DNA of 5,410 nt, taken from contig DQCI01000249.1 in the NCBI GenBank assembly GCA_003545125.1, positions 2,610-8,019 of the forward strand, read 5' to 3'. Below are positions 1 through 5,410 of the stretch, in pieces; position 1 is the first letter of the stretch, and every line of letters begins with the position of its first letter. The notes beneath the pieces were generated by a model. It did no database searches. It was given only the letters and a program-made list of their open reading frames with translations, and was not told the origin of the DNA. Origin of the DNA: Paracoccaceae bacterium. Its GTDB lineage: Bacteria; Pseudomonadota; Alphaproteobacteria; Rhodobacterales; Rhodobacteraceae. Made by a program: the position numbers and the translations under genes.

Positions 1-539
1 TCTCCAGCGTCATGATCTGGAACAAGAGAATAGGCCGAGGCGCCGAGGGTGCCGAACCACGCGGGGAGGGCCGCGCCGAACAGTTTCGTCGCGGTCACCG
101 AACCGCTGTAGAACACGACCCCCATCAGCAGAAACACCGAGCCCATGCCGGGGAGCGCGTTGATGAGCCCCTCGACCACGCGGCGCAGGGTTGGCGCGAC
201 GGAAATCACACGAAACAGCCGGAGGATGCGCAGCGCCCGCAAGACCGAAAGCCCTTGGGCGGCCGGGACCAGCGCTATGGCGACGATGACGAAGTCGAAG
301 TTGTTCCAGCCGTCACGGGAGAACTGCCAGCGCGGAACGACGATCTTGGCCGCGAGCTCGAACACGGAAATTGTGAGGCACGCCGCGTCCAACGCCAGCA
401 CGAGGGGGCCGGCCCGCGCCATCATGACCTCCGAAGTCTCGACCCCCGGCACAATGGCATTGAACAGGATGACACCCAGAAAGAAGGATCGGAAATGCCG
501 CTGCTCGATCAGGTTTTCCAAACGGGCGCGAAGTGGCAA
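1..539 (-). pseudogene. Voltage-gated sodium-channel-like ion transporter (partial, apparent frameshift)
   Basis: This is the 5' part of an Ion_trans-family channel, an inner-membrane, probably homotetrameric cation channel of the NaChBac/NavAb type. Residues from the proposed TTG start: S1 about 17-33; S2 about 45-67, with an acidic residue in VFELAAKI; S3 about 79-93 (WNNFDFVIVAIAL); S4 about 97-111, with Arg at every third position (R101, R104, R107, R110); S5 about 126-154; then WFGTLGASAYSL (161-172). The family continues here with FQ(V/I)MTLE. In this sequence FQIMTLE is encoded at 22-2, but one base out of frame, so the frame as written reads VPDHDAG instead. No ATG start exists: an in-frame TGA lies at 563-561. 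TTG at 539 is preferred because GGGGA (552-548) sits 8 nt upstream; TTG at 545 is the alternative. The gene runs off the window at the filter glutamate. The family call is strong; whether the shift is real or a sequencing error is open. Confidence 0.8.
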
Positions 540-547
540 GGCCAACG

Positions 548-552
548 TCCCC
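548..552 (-). promoter_or_regulatory. Candidate ribosome binding site of the channel gene
   Basis: The minus strand reads GGGGA here, 8 nt before the TTG at 539-537. It is the reason for choosing that start over the TTG at 545-543, which would be only 2 nt from it. The match to the Shine-Dalgarno consensus is partial. Confidence 0.35.
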
Positions 553-588
553 GGAATGGATCAACGCAAGAGCAGCATTTGGGCGCTC

Positions 589-621
589 GTTCGGGCCGCG
601 TCCAGACCGCGTCCGGACCGC
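589..621. repeat. Three tandem 11-bp units in the spacer
   Basis: Read on the plus strand, three consecutive 11-bp units occur: GTTCGGGCCGC (589-599), GTCCAGACCGC (600-610) and GTCCGGACCGC (611-621). They share the frame GTnCnGnCCGC. Units of about one helical turn can arise by slippage or can be spaced protein-binding sites; nothing else here decides between these. They lie about 50-80 bp upstream of the proposed channel start. Confidence 0.5.
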
Positions 622-724
622 GACCATGCGCGCGAACGACCGCAATGTCGCTGGTCGGCCGGCCTTGGCACCGAGGCGCGGTGCAACCGGGCCAATGCCG
701 TCCTCGGCCCGCAGCGTCGCGGTG

Positions 725-3700
725 CTAAACCGCCGGATCGTGATGGGCGCGGGCGTAGTCCAGGAACTGCGCCTCGCTCAGGGGTTTGGCGTAGTGATAG
801 CCTTGCAGGACACCGCAACCGGTCTCGCGCAGGATGCGCGCATGGGCTTCGGTTTCGACGCCTTCGGCCACCGTATTAATGCCCAGCGCACGGGCGATAT
901 CGACGATCGCGTGGACCAGATCGCGCGCCCGGCGATCGCGCACCACCGGGAAGACGATCCGCTGGTCGATCTTCAGCGCCGTCGGCTCGATCTCCATCAG
1001 GCCGATGATCGAGGCGTGACCCGAGCCGAAATCGTCGATCTCGATGTCCACCCCGGCATCGCGGATGATGTTCAGGTTGTCCCGGAAGGCCTGGTTCTCT
1101 TCCTCGACCAGGATTGATTCGAGAAGTTCGAAGGTTACCCTGGTGTCGATCTCGGCAAATCTCGAGGCAAAGCCCAGGATATCGGGATCATGCATCCGCC
1201 CGGACGAGACGTTGAAGCTGATCTTCGGGACGACCAACCCCTGCGCGCGCCATCGCGAAAGCACATCGCAGGACGCCTCCATCATGGCGCGGTCGATGTC
1301 GGGCACCAGGCGCAACTGCTCGGCGACATGCATGAAGGCGCCGGGCGCGAGGATCCCTTCGGTCGGGTGGTTCCAGCGCAAGAGCACCTCGGCGCCGAAG
1401 AGGCTGCCGTCCGCCGCCCTGATCTGTGGCTGGAAGTACGGCACCAACTCGTCCTTCTCGAGGGCCTCGTGAATGGCGATGGCAAGGCTTCTGTCGCGGT
1501 GGATCTCCAATTGGAGCTGCGGGGTGAAGGCCTCGGTCCGATTGCCGCCCTCGACCTTGGCGCGGTAGAGCGCCGCATCGGCGAACAGGTGGATGTCGTC
1601 GCCGGTTTCCAGGATATTGTCGGTGTGCGCGATGCCGAAACTCGCGCCGAAACGGCACTGCCGACCCTCATGGATCAAAGGTTTCGCCAGCTGACGCTGC
1701 ACCCGGCCGGCAACCTCGCGGGCCTGTTGCTCGGTGGCGCCCGTCGCCATCAGGATCGAAAACTCGTCACCGCCGTTGCGCGAGGGAAAATCACCGACCC
1801 GGACGCAATCGCGCAGCACCTCGGCCACCCGCACGAGCACCTTGTCGCCGGCCGCGTGGCCCATGGTGTCGTTGACATGCTTGAACCGGTCGAGATCAAG
1901 CCGCACCAGGGTGCAGTCTCCCGGGCCGCCGCGTTGCGCCTGCGTCCTGTGCTCAGCGATGACATCGTCGAAGTAGCGCCGGTTCGGCAGCCCGGTCAGG
2001 CCGTCGTGCAATGCCTGTTGCTCGTTGCGCGCGCGCATTTTCTCGGCCACCCGGTGGGCCTGACGCAGGTCGTGTTCGCGTTTGACGTCGCAGGTGACGT
2101 CATGGAGTGCCGCGACCCAGGTGAACCCGCCGCCCTCGGCCTTGGGCGCCCCGGCGGAAACCTCGAGCCAAAGGGACCCACGTTCGGGGTGGCGCAGTCG
2201 GAAACGCACCTGGATCGGGCGCAGTTCGCGGTGGCTGCGTGCGATCGCCTTGCGCACCCGGGCCAGGTCGTCGGGATCGATCCGGGCCAGAATGCCCTCG
2301 CACAATGCACCGATCTCAGCGCTCGTATACCCAATCAGATCTTCGAACCGGGCGCTGGTATAGGGAAACTCCATGCCTCCGTCGGAGCGCATCCGGGTCT
2401 CGAACAACCCCACCGTCGCCCCGTCGGTCAGGTATGTGAGCCGTTCGTGGGCATGTGCCAGATCCTCAACCGCCTGCGCGGCCCTGTTTTCGGTTTCGCG
2501 CCGCTCGGTGACGTCCACGACGCTGCCGTAGCCCGCCTGGCCGCCATCCGGCTGCGGCACCGTTTCGAAGGCGACCAGCACCCAGCGCACCCCGTCTTCA
2601 GGATGCATCACACGGTGGGTAAATTCAACGCGCGCCTGCGTCTCAGCGCTGCGCGCCATCGCGGCGCGCACTTTGTCGCGGTCCTCCTGTGGCACCCGGG
2701 CGAACATGTTGGCGGCGTCTGCCCGCACATCGGTCAGCGTTACCCCCATGATGTCGAGCAGGGTGGAACTCACGAAGTGGAATTCCTCGCGGCCGTTTGG
2801 ATGGCGCCGGTGTTCGAACAGCGCGCCCGGTGCGTTCTCAGTCAGCTTGATGAAACGTTCGTTGGTCTTGCGCACTGCGACCGCCGCCGCGTCCGCCCGG
2901 CGTTCGGAAAGCGTGGCTTCGGTCACGTCGAGGGTCGAGCTGTAGATCGTCACTGAGCCATCGGGCTGTTTCACCGGCGTGCCGGCCACCATCACCCAGC
3001 GCAGCCCGCGGTCGGGGTGGTCGATCCGGTGTGTAAAGGTGATCGGCTTCAGGCTGCGGGCGCCCTCGGCGATCACGGCCTGGACCATTTCGAGGTCTTC
3101 CGCTGGCACGCGCCGCCGGAACGCGGCGGGATCGCTTTCGAGCGCCTCGGCGCTGACCCCGAAAACCTCCGGAAACCGGCTGCTGCAATAGTCGAACCCG
3201 ACAAATCCGTTCGTGCCGACACGATACTCGTACAGCGCGCAAGGCGCGTTCTTGGCGAGCGTGTTCAACCGCGCCTGCTGCGCCCGCACGGCCGCGTCCG
3301 CATCCGCGGCCCGCTCGGCGGTCGCCTTCTGTTCGGTGATGTCGAGAAGGGTACCGTACCAGGTGACCGACCCGTCGTCCTCATCGGCCACGCTTGCGGA
3401 GACCATCAGCCACCGCGGCCCCCACGACGGATGCTCGATTTGCACTTCCGTCCGGAACGCCTTGCGGTCGCGGATCGCGGCATGCGCCGTCGCGCGGACA
3501 CGCGCAAGCTCTTCGGGTGTGACAACGCTGAAGACGGCGTTGGCATCCTGTTCGAACCGGGTCGGGTCGATACCCAAAATCTCGGCGAACCTGGCGCTCG
3601 TGTAGTGGAAATGGCCCGCGCCATCCGGCGTTCCATTGAACTCGAACAGAGCCCCCGGGAACGTGTCGGCCAGCGCGTTGAGCCGACCGTGCGCATGACA

Positions 3701-4501
3701 GATCTCCTCTGAGGCCGCGGCCAGGAGGTGCTCATCATCCTGGAGGCGGTCAATCTCGGTGAAACAACCGCGAACCGGGGGCGGAGGGCCGCGGTCGGCC
3801 CCGGCGGCGGCTGCGATTCGCAAGGTGATCCCGCGCCAGCTTCCGTCGCCGGGCTGCTCTTGGAGGTCGTGCCAGAAGGTGCCGGTGTCACCAGGGGGGG
3901 CCGGGGCGAAGGTGGCCTGTTCCGGGACCATGTCGTTTGCAAGGGTGATCCCGGCCAGGACCATGGCATCAATCGACAATGCCTCCAAATTGCCGGGCCG
4001 CGTTGGCAGGCCTGAAAAAACCCGGCCCGAACCGGTCTGGGGACAGCGGGACCAGGGCACACCGATGGTGGTCTCTGTCATGTGCCACAGAGCCTCCGAG
4101 ACGTTCGGCGCCTTGACGTCGGCGGCCGCCGCGGCAGACGTAGCGCCCGGGTTCTTCGCCAGGTCGAGCACCACCGCCACCGTCTCGCCATGGTCGCGTA
4201 CGGCGACGAGCGTGAGACCCACCGGTTCGCCGGACGCGGTCGCGGCACGGCGCCGCACCGCGATTTCGGCGCGGGTTTCCTTGCCCTCAATCAGCGCCTT
4301 CAGGGCGGCCTCGGCAACGCCCCTGTCGGGTTCGGCGATCAGGTCGCTCAGCCGTGCGCCCACCGGACAAGCCCCGGTTGGGCACAAAGCTTCGATCATC
4401 CCGGGGCCAAAGGTCAGGACCACCCCGTCGCGCGCGAGCAGGCTCACGCCGGCGGGCAATTTTTGCGCAAGATCGGCAGAGACATTCGGATCGGTTTCCA
4501 T
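725..4501 (-). CDS. Multi-PAS bifunctional diguanylate cyclase/phosphodiesterase (GGDEF-EAL)
   Basis: A 1258-residue protein predicted to synthesise c-di-GMP from two GTP and to hydrolyse it to pGpG, with the balance set by its sensory domains. Order: PAS-like region (about 8-116); degenerate PAS-like region (about 136-258); four PAS_3-type domains (units 273-410, 411-548, 549-686, 687-824); GGDEF (about 828-988); EAL (about 1000-1250). The GGDEF domain has the metal Asp in LDLDRFK (D869), an intact GGDEF at 910-914 and an inhibitory I-site RVGD at 901-904, five residues before it. The EAL domain has E1038 (motif EVL), N1097, E1125 and E1128 (ELLE), D1156-D1157 (DDFG), K1177, E1213 and Q1233, so both activities look possible. 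No signal peptide or membrane segment is visible, so it should be cytoplasmic. The frame is open back to 4960, but PAS-like sequence begins only after the ATG at 4501, which has GAGGGG directly upstream. No LOV NCRFLQ motif is seen, so the sensed signal is unknown. Confidence 0.93.
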   Translation of the reverse strand: METDPNVSADLAQKLPAGVSLLARDGVVLTFGPGMIEALCPTGACPVGARLSDLIAEPDRGVAEAALKALIEGKETRAEIAVRRRAATASGEPVGLTLVAVRDHGETVAVVLDLAKNPGATSAAAAADVKAPNVSEALWHMTETTIGVPWSRCPQTGSGRVFSGLPTRPGNLEALSIDAMVLAGITLANDMVPEQATFAPAPPGDTGTFWHDLQEQPGDGSWRGITLRIAAAAGADRGPPPPVRGCFTEIDRLQDDEHLLAAASEEICHAHGRLNALADTFPGALFEFNGTPDGAGHFHYTSARFAEILGIDPTRFEQDANAVFSVVTPEELARVRATAHAAIRDRKAFRTEVQIEHPSWGPRWLMVSASVADEDDGSVTWYGTLLDITEQKATAERAADADAAVRAQQARLNTLAKNAPCALYEYRVGTNGFVGFDYCSSRFPEVFGVSAEALESDPAAFRRRVPAEDLEMVQAVIAEGARSLKPITFTHRIDHPDRGLRWVMVAGTPVKQPDGSVTIYSSTLDVTEATLSERRADAAAVAVRKTNERFIKLTENAPGALFEHRRHPNGREEFHFVSSTLLDIMGVTLTDVRADAANMFARVPQEDRDKVRAAMARSAETQARVEFTHRVMHPEDGVRWVLVAFETVPQPDGGQAGYGSVVDVTERRETENRAAQAVEDLAHAHERLTYLTDGATVGLFETRMRSDGGMEFPYTSARFEDLIGYTSAEIGALCEGILARIDPDDLARVRKAIARSHRELRPIQVRFRLRHPERGSLWLEVSAGAPKAEGGGFTWVAALHDVTCDVKREHDLRQAHRVAEKMRARNEQQALHDGLTGLPNRRYFDDVIAEHRTQAQRGGPGDCTLVRLDLDRFKHVNDTMGHAAGDKVLVRVAEVLRDCVRVGDFPSRNGGDEFSILMATGATEQQAREVAGRVQRQLAKPLIHEGRQCRFGASFGIAHTDNILETGDDIHLFADAALYRAKVEGGNRTEAFTPQLQLEIHRDRSLAIAIHEALEKDELVPYFQPQIRAADGSLFGAEVLLRWNHPTEGILAPGAFMHVAEQLRLVPDIDRAMMEASCDVLSRWRAQGLVVPKISFNVSSGRMHDPDILGFASRFAEIDTRVTFELLESILVEEENQAFRDNLNIIRDAGVDIEIDDFGSGHASIIGLMEIEPTALKIDQRIVFPVVRDRRARDLVHAIVDIARALGINTVAEGVETEAHARILRETGCGVLQGYHYAKPLSEAQFLDYARAHHDPAV
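752..1504 (-). other. EAL domain coding segment
   Basis: Protein residues about 1000-1250. The signature reads EVL instead of EAL, a conservative change at a residue that is not catalytic. The metal- and substrate-binding residues known from the family (E, N, ExxE, DD, K, E, Q) are all in place, and the loop after the aspartates reads DDFGSGHASI instead of the more common DDFGTGYSSL. This argues for a working phosphodiesterase rather than a degenerate receptor domain. Confidence 0.88.
1538..2020 (-). other. GGDEF domain coding segment
   Basis: Protein residues about 828-988. It opens with the usual HDGLTGLPNRRYF, carries LDLDRFKHVNDTMGH with the metal and substrate residues D869, N877, D878 and D886, then RVGD-FPSRN-GGDEF. 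The five-residue gap between RxxD and GGDEF matches the classical product-inhibition I-site of active cyclases such as PleD. Only about 30 residues join the last PAS DVT motif to this domain, the usual short signalling-helix linker. Confidence 0.9.
2030..3685 (-). repeat. Four tandem PAS-coding units of 414 bp
   Basis: Inside the GGDEF-EAL gene, four PAS units begin at residues 273 (RLNALADTFPGALFE), 411 (RLNTLAKNAPCALYE), 549 (RFIKLTENAPGALFE) and 687 (RLTYLTDGATVGLFE), exactly 138 residues apart. The HP motif repeats in the same register (H357, H495, H633, H771), as does the closing DIT/DVT motif (D387, D525, D663, D801). Nucleotide boundaries are 3685-3272, 3271-2858, 2857-2444 and 2443-2030. 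The units have diverged clearly at protein level, so this is an old internal duplication rather than a recent one. Confidence 0.85.
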
Positions 4502-4504
4502 GGG

Positions 4505-4510
4505 CCCCTC
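4505..4510 (-). promoter_or_regulatory. Ribosome binding site of the GGDEF-EAL gene
   Basis: The minus strand reads GAGGGG followed by CCC and the ATG at 4501-4499. The core GAGG is 5 nt from the start. It supports this ATG over the long upstream extension of the same frame, whose sequence looks unrelated to a PAS protein. Confidence 0.7.
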
Positions 4511-4542
4511 GCAAAACCGGAAGATCACGGTCCAGACGTACC

Positions 4543-4554
4543 CAACACATGTTG
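4543..4554. promoter_or_regulatory. Inverted repeat upstream of the GGDEF-EAL gene
   Basis: The minus strand reads CAACA-TG-TGTTG, with 5-bp arms and a 2-bp centre, beside a short AT-rich run (AAATAT, 4560-4555) that stands out from the GC-rich surroundings. It lies about 40 bp before the start codon, a plausible place for an operator or a promoter overlap. I could not recognise convincing -35 and -10 boxes, and a short inverted repeat can occur by chance. Confidence 0.3.
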
Positions 4555-4661
4555 ATATTTGCTTACGCGCGGGATGTCCCGCCCGCCCCGTAGCCATTCG
4601 GGCCAACCGCGGCAGACCTGCGTTGCCCGGGCGTTCCGAGACCCGGACCCGGTGGCAGCCG

Positions 4662-4846
4662 CCCGGCTCGCACGAGCGCGCCGCCATCGCGGGTGTTGTT
4701 GCCGCTTGCGCCCTGGAGCCGGGTGCTCCTGTTCGCGCCGCCGATCTGGCGCCTGGACGGCCCGAACGCGTCCCATCGCCAGTCCAGCCGCAGAAGCTGT
4801 CAGCACCGTCCGGGCCATCGAGCGTATCGTCGCCGTCTCTTCCCTT
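4662..4846 (-). pseudogene. Decayed RTX (calcium-binding nonapeptide) repeat relic
   Basis: Seen on the minus strand: consecutive nine-residue units with Gly at positions 2 and 5, Asp at 7 and a hydrophobic at 9. They read KGRDGDDTL (4846-4820), DGPDGADSF (4819-4793), CGWTGDGTR (4792-4766) and SGRPGARSA (4765-4739). The pattern then resumes in another frame: GGANRSTRL (4742-4716), QGASGNNTR (4715-4689) and DGGALVRAG (4688-4662). Fidelity falls along the block, and one frame change lies near 4747-4743. RTX repeats normally form calcium-binding beta rolls in secreted type I substrates; here no full gene, start or secretion signal is evident. The first four units share the frame of the downstream GGDEF-EAL gene but lie upstream of its likely start. 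I read this as a remnant of a lost RTX gene; the alternative is chance Gly/Asp-rich translation. Confidence 0.42.
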
Positions 4847-5097
4847 GATCGTGACTGCGCGACGGCTCCCGGGTTGTGCGCTTGGGGTGGCCTGGAGGAT
4901 CGAACCACTGCCCAAACGGACCGGGGCATCTCGTCCGGATCGATGAGAACGTGCGAACATTCCGTAGTGAGGCCACGCCGGTCAACAAACCCGCGCGTGC
5001 AGTGGCCAATGGCGATGTGCCGCGCGGCTGTGGATCATCGTGGACGTGGCGTCCGACCCTCGCATCGGTCGGTCGGCCTGCGCCCGGCGTGCCGGTA
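4847..5097 (-). other. Non-coding stretch after the kinase gene
   Basis: About 250 bp between the kinase stop and the RTX-like block. Several frames are open because of the high GC content, but none gives a protein with recognisable motifs or a good ribosome binding site. A 6-bp stem (CCGACC at 5072-5067 with GGTCGG at 5058-5053) follows the kinase stop but has no T run. I see no tRNA, no other RNA gene and no clear promoter. Confidence 0.4.
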
Positions 5098-5410
5098 CTA
5101 CGCCGCGCCGACCGGCGGCCAAGCGCCCTGGTCCACCGACACCAGCGCGCCTTTCTGGCCGATGACCTGTTCCGCAACCCGCGCGCCGAACCGGATCCGG
5201 TCCGCCATCGTTCCGGGCCGGTCGAGGCGCGCGAAGACCCCGGCGTTGAAACTGTCGCCCGCCGCGGTCGTATCGACAATCCAGTCGACCGCGGGCGGCA
5301 CGACCTCTGCCCTCTCGTCCCCGTGCCCGTAGCGCACCGGACCCGTTCTTGACGATCACCGTCCGCGCGCCGGCTTCGAGGTATCGGTCCGCCGTCGCCG
5401 CCATGTCGAG
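5098..5410 (-). pseudogene. PfkB-family sugar kinase, KDG-kinase-like (C-terminal part, apparent frameshift)
   Basis: The C-terminal part of a ribokinase/PfkB-family ATP-dependent sugar kinase, most like 2-keto-3-deoxygluconate kinase, which phosphorylates KDG to KDPG in sugar-acid catabolism in the cytoplasm. The upstream portion reads AGARTVIVKNGSG (ending near 5341). The downstream portion, in another frame, reads PVRYGHGDE and then DTTAAGDSFNAG, the PfkB signature 2, whose Asp in AAGD is the catalytic base. The end QVIGQKGALV resembles the usual kinase tail, and the TAG stop is at 5100-5098. The two portions join naturally as KNG(SG)PVR, so a small indel at about 5341-5338 breaks the frame. 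As written, the first frame reads on to a TGA at 4984. The N-terminal part lies outside the window, so substrate choice among PfkB kinases is uncertain. Confidence 0.75.

Larger units (their letters stand above)
540..724 (-). other. Spacer between PAS-GGDEF-EAL gene and channel gene
   Basis: About 185 bp separates the stop of the c-di-GMP gene from the proposed channel start. I see no intrinsic terminator (no stable GC stem followed by a T run on the minus strand) and no clear promoter, so read-through into the channel gene is possible but unproven. An open frame covers 645-313 on this strand, but its protein shares nothing with the channel and it is a shadow. The only visible structure is a short tandem repeat, listed separately. 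Confidence 0.5.

Noticed and set aside
313..645. 110-codon minus-strand frame overlapping the channel gene
   Set aside because: It is in a different frame from the S1-S4 channel sequence and encodes no membrane segments or known motif.
1190..2956. 588-codon open frame on the plus strand
   Set aside because: It lies antisense inside the GGDEF-EAL gene, whose protein has clear domains across the same bases. The plus-strand product has no recognisable motif; this is the usual long shadow frame in GC-rich DNA.
3759..4946. 395-codon open frame on the plus strand
   Set aside because: Antisense to the N-terminal PAS regions and upstream gap, with an Arg/Pro/Ala-rich product typical of shadow frames and no ribosome binding site noticed.
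4502..4960. N-terminal extension of the GGDEF-EAL protein back to an ATG at 4960
   Set aside because: The extra 153 residues are basic and Gly/Arg-rich with RTX-like fragments, unlike a PAS protein, while a strong GAGGGG precedes the ATG at 4501.
5053..5072. Hairpin after the kinase stop as an intrinsic terminator
   Set aside because: The stem is only 6 bp with an 8-nt loop and no following T run, so it does not meet the pattern of an intrinsic terminator.
1..5410. CRISPR array, tRNA or insertion-sequence ends
   Set aside because: No spaced identical repeats of CRISPR type, no cloverleaf or GTTCRANNC-type segment, and no transposase motif or terminal inverted repeats were found by eye.

Overview
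The window is GC-rich, and every recognisable gene lies on the minus strand, so transcription runs from high to low coordinates. Base composition and the protein styles (a KDG-kinase-like PfkB end, and an EAL domain with an EVLLRW motif and DDFGSGHAS loop) suggest an alphaproteobacterium, plausibly of the Rhodobacteraceae. That placement is an inference from the sequence, not a database result.

In transcription order: (i) 5410-5098 is the 3' end of a PfkB-family sugar kinase, most like 2-keto-3-deoxygluconate kinase, with an apparent frameshift near 5341. (ii) 5097-4502 is about 600 bp without an intact gene. It carries what looks like a decayed block of RTX (calcium-binding nonapeptide) repeats at 4846-4662, then an AT-richer spot with a small inverted repeat and a Shine-Dalgarno sequence just before the next gene. 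(iii) 4501-725 is one large intact gene for a soluble 1258-residue multi-PAS GGDEF-EAL protein, predicted to make and degrade cyclic di-GMP. (iv) 724-540 is a spacer with three tandem 11-bp units. (v) 539-1 is the 5' part of a bacterial voltage-gated sodium-channel-like gene (S1 to the pore). It has an apparent one-base insertion exactly before the selectivity-filter segment and then runs off the window.

The central gene is the only one complete here. It carries four full PAS domains spaced at exactly 138 residues, preceded by one degenerate and one N-terminal PAS-like region. Both catalytic domains keep their key residues, and the GGDEF domain has an inhibitory I-site. The kinase (sugar-acid catabolism), the c-di-GMP protein and the channel have no obvious shared pathway. 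The spacers make a single operon unlikely for kinase and PAS gene, but possible for PAS gene and channel.

I do not see a convincing new multi-gene system. The points most worth a second look are the frameshift at the channel filter, the frameshift in the kinase, the RTX-like relic between genes, and the exact 138-residue PAS ladder.
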